DNA of 64,000 bases from Dasyornis broadbenti. Lineage: Eukaryota > Chordata > Aves > Passeriformes > Dasyornithidae. A program made the position numbers and the translations under genes. The DNA lies in contig VZRN01004719.1 in NCBI GenBank assembly GCA_013397935.1, positions 617,980 to 681,979 on the forward strand, written 5' to 3'. Numbering within the stretch: the stretch's first letter is position 1; each line of letters opens with the position of its first letter. Shown here piece after piece: positions 1 to 13,115 of this stretch. The notes beneath the pieces are model-generated. The model searched no databases, was not told the DNA's origin, and saw nothing but the letters and a program-made list of their open reading frames with translations.

Positions 1-3000
1 ATCCAGGAGAGCTGCCTTTGTCTCTGCTGCCCATGCAAGAGACCTCCTCTGCAGAGTATTTCCATTTGCATTGGTGGCAGAGACCTGTTGAAAGAAGGAC
101 TTCTGCTTTTGGGAGCTGAAGAGCCACAGCATGAACTCACATGTTTGTGAAGACACTGAGCTCTCTGCTAAGCTGCTGTCAACCCTTCGTCTGACTTTCT
201 AACCCCAGAGGGTAAATTGCATTTGAATAACATTTCTGAATTCACACCACAACATTTCAAGCATGCTGGGCTCTGAGCTGAAGGTGGTGTGTGGATTCTC
301 CTTGCAGTCATCTTGCGCCTTTCTGCTTTGCACAGGGTGAAAACTGCGATGGACAGAATGGGTAGAGATCAGAGTGCTCCATGAAAATGCTTCATGGATG
401 GGAAATTTTCAGAAACATGTCCCATTTTTTTTTTTTTCCTTTTGAACTTATAATGGTAGCTGTGAAGAGACAATAAAGTCACTCATGATAGCTGAATTCC
501 AAGCAGGATTGTATGAAGATTTTAATCACTAGTAAGTTTAGATTTTTGGTTGGTTTTTTTGTTTTTNAAGATTTGAAATGGCTCTTATACTGAGAACACT
601 CTTTTGGGGAAAGTAGGAAAAAAAGGGTGGTTGCTTTGTTGTTGTTGTTTTGGAAGGAAGAAGAATTAGAAAAAAATCATTAGGTTATGCTTTTTTGTAG
701 ACTTTCCAAGCGAAAATAATCCTTCTCTGGGAAATATCCACAAAGCAATATTCAAGTCATGTCACATGACTTGAAGAGACATTTTAACTTTTTGTAGGTG
801 AAATCCTATAAAGTACGCATTTGGAAATTCACCCAGTTAGCATGCATGCACTTTTATCGAGACTTAAATTTAAAATAAGGGTACAGGAAACCTGACATGG
901 CAACTGAGTGCTTATTGCATATGTTCTGTGTAGCTATGCTTCACTGAATCAGCCTACTTATGCAAACTTCATCCCCAGTGGGGATGTCTGTGTCTATTTA
1001 AAGACTGTTCATCTCTTAAATTGGAAAGATAAAGAGTTGTTATTCTCTTTCACAAGACTTTTCAGCAACAAAAATCTGTTGTAGAGGCAATCAGGTATTG
1101 CCTTGTCACCCAAGTAACCCTCATAAATATTTCAGATTCAGGCCTCTTGTTAACTGCTGTTTATTAAGCAGCATCTTCCCTCCAGCCTTTACATAGGCCC
1201 TTTTTTACCATTGTGTTCTAAACCCTGGGAACAACATGCACTCCTGCAGAGTTGGTTTATGCTACCACCATTCTATGTTTGAAACATTCGATGCTTCATT
1301 TGATGTGAAGAGATGGGAATATATACCTAGTGACAGCCTAGGCTTTATTCTGCAAAGACATCTTTAATTATGGTAATTGTTGAAAACATCAGGAATCTTG
1401 TTTAGTCTGCTGTACCAATTTAAATTCAAGTGAAATCTTTTCATTTCAGTGTAAGCAAACCTGAAAGAAAAACGTAACACCAGGGTAGGGTAAAGGAAAT
1501 CAGGTATTCGTAGTAAATATTCCTTCATTCCTGTTTGGTTCTACGCTCACATTCTCTTAATACACATGTATATGTGCATATAGGTAAATGAAAAACATGT
1601 TGCATTCTTTGCAGCCTCTCCCATAACAGTGGTAAAAGTGAATGTGCCTCTGCAATCATCAGAATTAATAGTATAGGATGTTTTTATTATGCTTGTGTTG
1701 TAATACCTGTGTTACAGCTGTAAGGTTTTGCCCTTACGTGCCCTTTCTAAGATAGATGCAATCACCTCAGCTAAGTATTTAGAAACCATATAGTGACTGA
1801 ATCAGTCATTTATGCTGCTGTATTTCTGGGAGTCTTTTTAGGCTTTATTTGATTTCAGTCACAGCGTTCTTTTACTGTTTCAAGACATTGTAGAAAACCA
1901 AAGTTTGGCTCATGAACAAAAAATACCTGAGTCGAGAACCACTGGGTGATCAGTGTAAAAAAATGTAGATGAGATAAGCATGCTTTTGGCCCAGGTAGCA
2001 CTTTGTTTGTTGTTTAAACAAATCCCACAAACAGAGAAAGTGTAGGGTTTTGACAAGCAAATGTCAGAGTGATCATTAAATCTAAGATGTGGTTTTACAC
2101 AAATCAGACGGTATCCTGTAAGCTGCTTCTCCTTCTGAGCTTTAGGATTAATCAAATGCTACATTTCAGTGCCCACTATAGTTTTGCAGGTACTTCTGCA
2201 TGAGGGAACTTTTAAAAGCTTCATGAGGCACGTCAGACATGTATTTTACAGCTCAAATGGACTGTGCCAAAGCAAAATGCTGTATATGGACTAAAGCCTA
2301 AGTATTGTGTGAGCCCCCTGGCTGTGCACCTGTGGTGGGTGTGGGCACACACAGACCAGTGGGAGAGCCATGGGCTGGCTGTGCAGCTCCCACCCCCACC
2401 GCAGGGCAGTAGGGGTTTTTTCCTGTAGCTCCTATTTCTCCTCATTCCCTAGGGGAAAACAGCCAGTGGATCCTGGGACACATGGCCTCATTCATCCCAC
2501 CTCCCATGGACGGTCCTATAGCGTCTCCATGGAGTACAGCTCTGTGACATGCAGCCAGCACAAGCTGCCATCTCCAGCAGTGTTATTTCGCCACCACAGG
2601 GCTTCTCCCGTGCTGTGGAGATGTGGCAGGATTGTACCTTCCCTCTGTTAGGTCAAGTGTTTTGCAGAGCAGGAACTTACTTGGTGAAGATGAGATCCTG
2701 CTTCAGAAATAAAAAAACTGCTGTAAAAATGAAAATCTTAACTGCTCTGTGAATGAAAAGTTTAAATAACAAAAGTAGATGGTTCACAAAAGGAGCCAAG
2801 GTCTTGAAAATAAGCTTGCTTAAGTCTTTGGCTTGGGACAGACTGTAAACTTAAGTACTCATAATCCACTTTTAATTGAAATTTTGGTTTACTGTTCTAC
2901 TAAATTTGAGCAACTCCTGAATCCTGTGTTAGCCTATATTGTACAGAAATGACTGTAATGTCATTTTTTAAATATTACTTCAATGATACAAATCACAGAG

Positions 3001-4321
3001 CAATTGCATATGTTTTGTCCTGGAGCTGCAGACTATAGGCTCTGGAGACTCCTCCGCAGACATGCCTGGCGCAGAAATATAAGTAGTTTCCATACCAATC
3101 TGGCACAGGTGAATTCCCACAGCTCATATGGTAAGTACTGATACGTTTTGTATTGCCGCATCCCATCAGAATTTGAGGAGGAAGGCTCTGGACCAGGCGC
3201 TGCAGTCAGGAGTCTGAGCAGAGCACAATGAGCAGACCCTTGGATCATCAGCTTTCAAAGTGCCTCCGCTGCTGTGGCTCTGTGCAGGGGGGCTCTGCAG
3301 CTCCATTACGTGCAGCAGGACATTTTGGAAAACCATTGGCAAACACTGCGCTTGGGAACCCTACCATCTAGAAAAATGCTATCTGCTCATGACTGCATAT
3401 CATTTTGCTTCTGTGGATTTATTATATCATTGTCCTATATATGCATTTGAAACAGGAGGAACAGTCCTCTGAAATCACTAGGTGTAAGCATTAGCATTTC
3501 AGGGTTAAACTAACCTGGAGAGTCTGAAGAAGCACACAGGCAACCAGATGTGTATGCTGTGGTTCCAAATCCTGTGTTTTCATCTGCTCAGAAGACTTTA
3601 AACAATAAATGATAAGGATTAGATGTCTGTCTGTTTAGATTTCTTTAAGTAGGTATATAACACAGAAGAAATGTGTTCAAGAACTTATTTTTGCAGATAA
3701 GAGTGAGTGCTCTCCATGTTTTCTGTTATCCAATGAATTTTAACATCAATAATGTTGAACACAAAAAAGTTTTTCTTTTAATTTTATTTAGACAAGTAGT
3801 GATATTTCACTAACCAAGGACAGGCTAGTTTGTCTAGAAAATAATTAATAAAAAGGAAAAAGGAAAGTTGATGTGTTTCTTTTACTGGAATGAAAAATAC
3901 GCTTTTGCTAAGAGTTGATGATAAAGTATTTCTGGTTTCTGTTTCTGTCAGGCTTCTTAATTGTCAAAGCATTATTAAAAGATCATTTCATTGCTTCTAG
4001 TATTTATTAAAATGGTGTTGATATTCTGGATAACTTTTACTTTGAGATACGCTTTGCTACCCACAGGGTCAGATTCCCAACTGCACAGCTTACACTCACA
4101 GAGCCAGCTTTTCTGCAAGTTCTTTGCCTCCCTGCTGTCATTTTCACAAGTCTCCAAGGTGTTGAGCTCCTCTGAAAACTTGGCCACAGTGACTTGGTGG
4201 GGATGGAAGTCCTTTGAATCTGTGTGTGTGGAGTTGTGCTGAGAGCCTGCCTGTGGTGGCTAGATGTGCCTTAATATTGTGGTTTACAGCCCAGTGGCAC
4301 AGAAGTGAAGCTCTTAGCATT

Positions 4322-4410
4322 GTAGAATAGAGTCATAGAATATCTCAAGTTGGAAGGGACTCATAGGGATCATTAAGTCCAACTCGCTGCTCCTTGCAGG
4401 ACAACCCCTT
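4322..4410 (-). mobile_element. CR1 retrotransposon 3' end (truncated)
   Basis: Read on the + strand, this segment has the reverse-complemented avian CR1 tail: a tcatagaat-type start, then 'ttggaaggga' and a 'tccaactc' block. CR1 is the dominant LINE of bird genomes and most copies are 5'-truncated 3' ends like this one. The left border is the element's 3' end. The inner border is uncertain, and diverged CR1 sequence may continue to about 4460. Confidence 0.75.
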
Positions 4411-7400
4411 GGTGTACATCTGGAAAGGGTGAGCACTGCCCACGGTGCATTGCTGTCAGCATCCTCCTGACTTCCTGCCTCTGCTCTAAAATTATCCCCT
4501 GCCCACCATGCAGATGGGTGCAGTCAACACTTTTCTGGTGGCTGCATTGAGCAGCCATGCCTCTGTTTCACCTCAGCTCTTCCACCCACACCTCACTCTC
4601 TAAGTTAAAAGATGACAACAGCCACCTTAGCAGAAAACGACAAAATGAGGATGCAAAGCATTACTGCTCTGATGTGACACAGCATATGGCTTGTGCTGAT
4701 TGTCTCCTGACACCTCTCACCTTTCAGTATTTGTTGAATTTTCCTTCTTGAGGTCAGCAAAATTATTAGCCTGGTCCTTTACACAAAACAGCGGTGATTT
4801 TGGGGGCTGCTGGGGGAGCAGGGCCAAATGCAGGGCCCGTGTGTTGTGAAAGAATCATAGCCAGTGGCTGGTGCAATGTGACCACAGCAGCACCTCGACA
4901 AGGGGACTGAGCATGGCTGAGTCAGGCCTGGAGCCTTGGACCTGCTGGAGGTGTTTCCATCCCCCATGAGCATCCAGACTGCTGCTAAGCCAGCATGTGG
5001 CAGGATAGGGCAGCAGAAGGGACAGGGTGAAAGGCTGGCCCCAGAGACTTTATTTTAGGTGAAAATAGGAGTCACAGTTACTCATTTTTTACACTATACA
5101 TTGACATCGTTTATTTCATTTTGGCTACTCAGTGGCTGATTGTTATTTTTGACATTCAGCAGAGTAACTAAAAGCAGGTGAGGTTTTGTCAGAGTCCCAT
5201 TCCCATTTAAGACAATCACAAAGTTCATCATTGCCAGGTGCATCAGCCTCTCCATTCCCATCCAAGGGCTGCACAAAGTCTGTGGCAGAGCAGAGGAGGT
5301 GTGTGTTGCACTCACCAGCATTACACCCTCAGGTTCTGGGTACCCACTGGAGCTGCCCATGCTTCATCCATTGCCCACATTTTGTCCAGGTGACATCCAT
5401 ATTCAGCAGTCAGCCAGAGCCTAGCCAGCTGCATCCAACCTGCAGATGGAGTCAGTCTTGATCCATATATGGAGGCAGAACGCTGCCTCTGTGTGGTGCT
5501 CCATCTTCACCTGGAAGGCCCAGAAGAAGCATTACCTGTGATGTTCTGGGGACAGGCAGGGGTGGATAAGCACCATGTAGAAGCTCCTGGCTGTGTCTGA
5601 CCATCAGCAATTATCACCTATAGCAGTTAACTTCCAGTGCATAAAATTATCTTTTGTCAGTACCTCCCTTTTCAAATATACCTCTTCAGATGAAAAAAAC
5701 CCAACCTGTAGTTTTGGTCATTGAACTCCACTGCACGAGCATTTTGAGGACTCCTTTCCTTGATTTCACATGCATGTGTTAGCAAGCATTGGGCTTTAGG
5801 ATCTTCCAATTAGCTTAAAAGCCAAAAGGTAAAACTTGTGTGAGTGAGAAAGGTTTAGAATTACATGGACTGGAGATACTTACTTTTGTTTTTCTCAAGT
5901 GGTTGATCACCATAATTAATCTAGCCCAGTGATTGATCCTGAAGGGGATGCAGTGCTAGAGGCTGCTGGAGGTGAAATGCATGGGGCACGGAAGTCTTGC
6001 TGACTGGGGGAGAAACTGCATCCTCCTCTGAAGACAAAGGCCATGTTAGAGCCAAGATGGCTGAGGTCGGCCAAATCCAAACACCTCTCTGGAGAGGGTG
6101 GATCTGTGGGTAGGACTGGAGCAGTAAGGATGCCTTCCTGCCAGCCTGTCCTTGCACAGCATCTCACAGGACTGCCAGTGATGAGGACCATGGGGCTGCC
6201 CCTGTGCTGCTGACTTGCAGGACCCTGCCTGCAGACCCTGTTTTCCTGTTCTCTGTGTGTCAGGGGAGAAGGGGTAAAGTCAGCGCTGGTGGTGTAATGC
6301 TGTGTAGCATCATCAGAAAATACCTCAGCCTAGTGAATTTTAACAAGTCTGACAGAGGTGACATAGAAAGCCTTGGCCAGTGCAGGCTGGGTGTTGTGCA
6401 CAGTTAAACCTCCAGCTGAAGGCAGCACTGGAGCCAGGTGCTGCACCATACTGTGGAAGCAGTGGTAGAGCAGCTCAAGTGGACATATCACAGGACTTGA
6501 TTTTCCTATTCAACATTGTGGGATTTAACTAAGTGTTATGATGGAAAATTGTGCCTTTTAAGAATTTTCATCTCCTTCTTTTGAAAAAAAACCTAATGCA
6601 TGTTTTCTGTACCAGCACAACCCAAATGCCCTCTACCAACCTTCTACTTCTCCCCACCTGGTTTAGCAGTGCACACAACAACCCACCATATATAATCTTC
6701 TGTCTCATTAATATGTGGAGAATAACCTAATAGTTTAACAGCTGTTGAAAAGCATTTAGCAAATGAGTTAGCTGGAAAGCACTTCCAAATCAGATAATGG
6801 CACTGTCCGAGATTATGTGCTGAGGTGTAAGCACAAGGCTTCCATCTCCCTGGAGCTAATCTTGTATAAAACTGTACATATGTATCTGAACCCATAAAAA
6901 TCTATGCGCAAAACTCAAAAAGGGCAGGCACGCATGTTTTAGAGTTAGCCCTTGTGATGAGCAGCACCAGTGGCAGTGTACTAGCAAGAGAGGGTGAGTT
7001 CAGATACTTGTGCAGGTAAAAGTTGCTTTCACATGTGTGCTGCCTACAGTGTCTTAATAGCAAGAGGCTTCCTTTGTATGTGTGTCACTGGATTTAGTGC
7101 TCTGGATTTAGTAACTAAAAGCAAAGGCTTGATAGCAGCTTGACCTTTAAAAATGTTTTGGTTTAATAGGTGCCTAGGGAAAAACATGCAGTTCACAGAC
7201 AGCATCTACACAGGTCCTTGTAGACCTTGTAGACAAGATCCCTGGGGCTGAGTGCTCAGCCGTTGTCACTGCGTTTCCCACTGCTGCACACATGTTGGCA
7301 GGGCACTTCAGAAAGTTTTGCTCAGCCACTGCTGCTCGGGTGTTACTGAAGCAGGGGTTATGTTTTGTGAGGGCAGCCAGCCCCTTGCCTCTCCCCTACA

Positions 7401-8379
7401 CCGACTGCTCCACAGTCAGAACAAGGGGCGAGGCCTCAAGTGTGCTGGATCCAGCCAGTGCTGCAGCAGCAGCCAGGATTTTTTCTTTGCACGAATCCAG
7501 AGTGGCTAAACTGTACATGGAGATGTGTTCACATCCCTAACTAGTCTCTGGTCGAACAGCAGCAAAGCACCAACAGGAGCTGGGGTGACCTAAGCAGTGT
7601 CTTCTGAAGGTGTGCTGCCAGTATCAAAACTGTCTGACAAGGGAGGACTTCAAAGGCACAAACAGCCTTTTCAGAGCTCAACTCGGTAATGGACATTTAG
7701 ACACCTAACTCCTCAGCTCTCTTTGAAAGTCTCATCCCAAATTCTTACCAAGTGCCAGACATTTAGTCCAGAAGTTGAAGAAATGTGTGTGTGCACATGA
7801 TTAAGAAAGTACTGTTTTGATTTTCATACTCTAACCAAAATCTGTGTGCTGGTGCCAAGGAACTACATCATAGTCTGCACCATGAAAGGAAGCTATTTTG
7901 TTGGATAGGTTCAATCAAACTTAAAGGTAAAATAAATATATTGTAGTGCCATAAATGTCTACAATGGTAATACCACATGGACATGGGAATTTGTTAGTTA
8001 AATGTTAATCAGGATAAACATCTGTTTAATTTATATAATTCTATTTTTTAAGTTCATATATTTTAATAACATCCCCCCCCAAAGAAAGTTTAGAACCCCA
8101 TCTGGACTGCTAAAGTACGAAAGCAAACACACTTGTTAGAATTGTCAAAAAATACATATAATTTATATCTGAGCACTTTCTGACTCCCTTTACTGAATGT
8201 GCATGATTTATTATTTTTCATCTAGGTTTGATATATTAACTTTTTACCTGCTAGAAAGGCCTTTCATTTAAATGTGGGCTTGCAGAACTGGCTGAAATAT
8301 TTCTGCCAGATTCAGACACACACAGAAGGACCATTGTCTTCCACCATTGCCTTGGTATGATATCATAACCCTGATTTCT

Positions 8380-8670
8380 CTGAGTAAGAAGCTTTGATTT
8401 ATAGCTAGGGCTGCTGCCAATGCGTGTTTCTCAGAACTTCATATTAAATTAGATGACATAATGTCATGAGTTCAGAGCCTAAGAAGGTATCATCAAACCA
8501 TTGAAAATGAATTAGAAATTAATTTGCTTATCAGACTAATTTAGAACAGTGACCTCTGCCACATTTTAATATTGAAAATCGAGGACTATTTAAAACCGTC
8601 TGTCAGCTGACCTAATGCGTTGTGAAGTAACAGGCATTTTAAAATCCACCGTACAAACCAAACTTGCATT
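8380..8670. promoter_or_regulatory. Candidate intronic conserved/regulatory block
   Basis: This non-coding A/T-rich block contains a perfect 7-base inverted repeat around one base (atgacat-a-atgtcat, 8453-8467). It also has a 10-base palindrome, gtcagctgac (8602-8611), which combines a CAGCTG E-box with TGAC half-sites of the kind bound by TALE homeodomain proteins, plus several ATTA/TAAT cores. It has no repeat-family resemblance. A regulatory role is inference from motif density only. The check is alignment with other birds and mammals. Confidence 0.2.
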
Positions 8671-9439
8671 CTTTTTTCCCTTTTTAGGGCAAGGGCCAGA
8701 TCCTTCAGCACTCTTGAATGAATAATGTTCCTTCTGAGTCTGAGCATGCATAGAAAGAGTATCATCTTTTCTGTTTACAATTTCACAAATTCTGGCTTCA
8801 TTGCTGCAGTTTATTATAGGCTAATCTCAGCCTATGGCAAATTCAGTCACAATTTTTTGTTCTAGCCAGCTGAGACTCTGCAAGACTGGGTGCTATCTCA
8901 GCATCATGGAGCAATTTTGAGACAGAACAATTGTTGCTATTTGATATGGCTCTGATAGATTTAAGAAATTACTATTTCTGTTAAAAGTACTTGCAGGTTC
9001 TGAACAGTGTTAGGGTTTTGCAGTTAATTGCCAGCCCAGGCCTGCTGTATGACTGACCAGGAGTATCACTTCTAGCTGGCAGGGTTTTACCAAGTCATTC
9101 AAGATTTTAAATATTTGAGCTAGAAGTTAGTTAGGCTAATACTGTTCTCTGTTAAGTATTAAACCTGAGAAAATTAATGGTACTGTCTATAGCACATTGA
9201 ATCTGCCTGTGTGAAGTACTCAGTTGTGGAAGTGAGTGATGTTGGAAATGGATGTGTGTTATGGCAGCTAGCTTACCATGCCTACACAGGGATGTGTAAC
9301 AGGGCTCAAAACCCCTCTTTCAAGCTTGGGTTTGTAAAGACTTGCAGTTCAACAAGCACGAATCAGTAGGTAAATGGTAACACGAGTACCTGACTGGCCA
9401 GTAAACAACCCTGTCTCCTGTGCAGAGAGTTCTCCTGTG

Positions 9440-9524
9440 GATTGCCCAGGGTTCTCCTGTGCATGGCCAGGATTTGGACATGGTCCTTGAGGGTCCCTTC
9501 CAACTTAGGGTATTCTGTGATTTT
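9440..9524 (+). mobile_element. CR1 retrotransposon 3' end (diverged)
   Basis: The segment 'gagggtcccttccaactt' followed by 'attctgtgatttt' matches the avian CR1 3' terminus in forward orientation. Only the last 60-90 bases are recognisable; the 5' limit is a guess. Confidence 0.6.
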
Positions 9525-12292
9525 CCTATCTGGGAGAAAATGGTGAAGGTGGGCACTAAGGTTTGTATCCCGTTCTCAGTCAGCTGCAATTGCTCACACC
9601 AGCTGAGCATCTCAGTCCCCCAAAGGCCAGTGAGACGGGTTCCTTGTAGCCTCATTACAGTGTTTGAGTAACAGCGTAGATGCTGTGATGGTAAGTGGGT
9701 AGCCAGTGAGGATAGTTACAAGTTGTTCCTGCATTGCTTTGGGAAGGTGTGCTTTGAAATACCCATAGCTCTTACTTTGGGCCCTGCAAAGTCCTTTGAA
9801 AAGTGCAAGAAAACAGTTGCCCTTTCAAAGAAAGAATATAAGGTGATTTACACCAACTTTTGACACAATCAGTGTTTTCAGAATGACCAGATCAGACCCA
9901 CAGCTAGTTTGAGTTCAGTTTGCAAATACAAACATTTGCAAAGATTTTTGGTCTTTGTTACTCTGTTTGGTGAAGGTACATAGGCTGGGGAGAAGCGGGC
10001 AGCAGGATAGAGTGTCATAAATAAACCATTAACTGATGTAATGTTGCAGTTTGTGGTATTGTGTCCTCCACAAGTCAAGTACTACCATTAACCATGTAAA
10101 ATACTAAAAGCTGAGATATGGCCGGAAAGGGGAGCGATAATGTCTTACATTTCTTGTGACGTGCTCAGCTTTAGAGGTCTGATTCCAGATCATCTGGATT
10201 ATAAGCAATGGTATCTTCATGGGAAAAAAAAAGTCCTAAAGACCTTCCTTCTCTAAACTGGTGCCCCATGAAGATGTTTGCAGTTTTTTAAAAGAGAGTG
10301 AGTGGCTGCCATCCCAGTTTGTAGGATGCACGCACTCACTCTGCATGGAGTTAATGGCCGTGCATATGGCAAAGCACAGAAAAGTCAGATACAAATCCCC
10401 CGGCCATTTCAGCAGGAATATTTTTTCTGTTTTCCAGTGTGATACTTATTCTAGTGATGAAATTAGCATACAAATAAAATATATGATACTGAGCAAGTGG
10501 TGACTTTTTTTACTGTGTTGAAAAAATACATTAAAAAAAGTAATGGAGACAGTTCACTTGAACAAGTTCAGGCAACTCTAAGCATAAGTGCAGGTAGTAG
10601 CTGTCCATTTAAAGACCATTTGTTTCCCATTATATGAAGTAACTGATTTTCAGAAATACTAGTTCAGAGTAAAACAATGTCAACAGATATCAAATAAAAT
10701 GGAGGTGCCATTTGTTCTCATACCCCTCCTTCTTGTTTCACTCTCTGGCTACCAACCTGCCATTAGCAAACAAGCTATTGTGACTTGCCCTGACTAGCCC
10801 TGACCAGTCTCTATTTTCACTCTGAACTCTGAATTTATAGGCACCAGGAGTGTCCTTAGTTGCTGTCACCATCTCCAAGTGAGTTTTTGGACTAACAGGT
10901 GTGAAATAGAGTTCCTCCCACCCATCAGTCTTTTACCTGGTGCAGAGCAGGACTTACTGGTGATCCTCCATTGGCTGCAGTATGACTATTTCAGTGTAGC
11001 AGCACACAAAAGAGGTTCACAATATTCACGGCCACTAACCAGACCTCCAAATGGACCCCATGGCATTGCTTTTGTAAAGAAAAAACTCAGAGTGAAGTGA
11101 CAAAAAAGTGTTTGGCAAACCAGGTAGCAAAGATGTGCTGCAGAAGAGCTACAATGACAAGCCAGGCTGAGATCAGGAACCTGCCTTTTGTAAAGCCTCC
11201 AGCCTGCCTGCCAGCAGGGCTATAACCCTTCCTTAGGTTATAACAAGTCAGACACTCCAGGGTTTATTGGAGTTGTATTGCCAGTGGTTGAGCTTGGAAT
11301 TATTTAGCACAGGTGTTTCTATAACAGTGATATATTGGGAAAATTCAGTGTTCAACAACCATCATATTTCCAGCTGTGCTGTGGTTAGTGCTAGCACAGT
11401 GAACCTAATATAAAACATGTGAGAATATTTGCTAGCTCAGGAACTTGTTAAAGGTATTTTCTTACAATATCTGAGCTGCTGTGTTTGTCTAGGTGCGTTT
11501 CTTTGGTCTTGCATTTTCCTAAAGGGTGTGATAGCGGTTTTGTAAAGCTGTCATTGAACCTGGAATCTGCTTCTCTGCAACCAAGTGCATTAGTAGCCCT
11601 GCTAGCCAGTATGCAGCACACAAGCTGATGAAAATAAGATTATGAGAAATCCAATGACAGTCTATCACCCCTAGCATATTTGTCTTGAGCAGCACCTGTG
11701 CATCTGTTACACATATAGACCTCCTTTTACTAGGCGTGCTAGAAATCTTGAAACAAGTGCTGCAAGCATCTACACGTAAAAGAACATAAAAGGAACAAAG
11801 TTAACAAGGGGCTCGGGGGCTGTAAAACAAGGGTAGTGAAGTGCATTCACTACCAGCAAAATCTGTGAGTGTTAAAAGAAGTTTTATATGTACAGATGGA
11901 CACGTGCACTTTAAGGGACTCAAAAAGACTCATACACAAACATAATAAATGGCTGGACAGTGCGTAAGGGCTTTTGTAAAACATGGAAATAAATACACAG
12001 TCAGAGACACTCATGCAACACACATGTATCTGAGCTGAGCTGTGGAAAGATGTTTCATTATTAACTTTGTACCACAGTGGGTTGATTATTAGAATATTCT
12101 GAAAAATATTCTCTGGTGTCACCAGAAATTTTTGCATCCATACTCAGTAGCTGTATGCATTAGAGTCACATCAGTCTAGAAAAAAATACATCTACACTCT
12201 AGCTTGGCCCTATTATTTGTAATTATACTGATAGAGAAAGGCGGTGAATTTTACCTGTGCACTGCATCTGTTGTAGGAGAAGCTTCAAAGAC

Positions 12293-12375
12293 ACTTCTCT
12301 TTGATTTGAGAGAGAAAGTAAATGTTGAAAAGACACTTTGATTTGAGGAAGGATCTTCTCTGATTTGAGAAAGCA
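12293..12375. repeat. Local triplicated motif
   Basis: The core tttgatttgag occurs at 12300-12310 and 12337-12347, and tgatttgag recurs at 12361-12369. The first and third copies are also preceded by cttctc. Unequal spacing (37 and about 23 bases) points to an old, decayed local duplication about 0.75 kb upstream of the NFATC1 exon. Confidence 0.5.
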
Positions 12376-13115
12376 GCTCTACATTTGTCATGACTGAGAT
12401 GATGCTCATTGACAATCATTTGTGTCCACATTCTGGTAGTTTTTAGAGACATGACAGTTCAATTAGGGCATCATTTGGGACAGTGGGTAGGGCAGTTTTT
12501 CTTGGCAGCCAGAGTCTGACTAACATTTGTTAGGAGCTGGCATTAGCAGAAATTAAATGCAATTATGTAAAAAACTAAATAAATCAAATTTTACTCTTTC
12601 AAAAATAGCCTCATAATTGAAAACTTCTTGTATGTGATACTTTGTCATGTATCTTTACAGCTTTATTTTCATTGAACTCTGAAAGCCCCATCTCTACCTT
12701 GTTATGCTCCAGTTTACTGCGTGTACAGACATTTATCAAATGGGCCATCGGTAGCTGTAGAAATGCAGTAGTCTATCCAAGTTAAAATTCTTGCCTTGAT
12801 TACTACAAATCCATGGAGCCCTTGGGTCCAAAGCTTCCACTGAAGCACAGCTATTTGCAAATAGATTTTTATAGCACATTAGTGCTGGAGGAGAGTCCAA
12901 AGAAAATAGTCCTTTTCAATATTAGAACCAGCTGTGACTTTCTTGTGCTGATGACTCATTCATTTTTTTTTTATAGGGTGGGAGAACTAGGCAAAAGACA
13001 CACAGAGTCTTATTCACGACGTTGTTTGTTTTGCAAAGGGTATCCTAGCCACAAGCCAACTTGATCATACCAATACGCAACTCATGTTTATTTAAAACCT
13101 TTTTTCTTTTAACAG

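Larger units (their letters stand above)
1..13115 (+). other. NFATC1: NFATC1 intron upstream of the penultimate coding exon (partial, non-coding)
   Basis: No coding exon is visible here. The stretch ends in a pyrimidine-rich tract (about 13096-13110) and AG at 13114-13115, a normal 3' splice site. The preceding NFATC1 exon, which ends the Rel-homology region and in mammals can also read into the short isoform-A tail, would be recognisable by its peptide, and I do not see it, so it lies left of base 1. Contents are unique A/T-rich DNA, a minus-strand CR1 end near 4.3 kb, a plus-strand CR1 end near 9.4 kb, a C tract at about 8074, and a motif-dense non-coding block at 8.4-8.7 kb. Small open frames in this stretch (all under 112 codons) overlap each other on both strands and have no family resemblance. 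Intron status is inferred from the downstream exon. Confidence 0.75.

Noticed and set aside
12813..13115. Extension of the NFATC1 exon frame upstream to an ATG at 13061
   Set aside because: The frame is open across the acceptor only by chance. The polypyrimidine tract and AG at 13114-13115, with the family match starting at VPIIKTEP, place the exon start at 13116.
1..13115. Search for the isoform A exon and its proximal poly-A site
   Set aside because: No peptide resembling the end of the Rel-homology region or the isoform A tail was seen in any frame, so that exon is presumed to lie left of the window.
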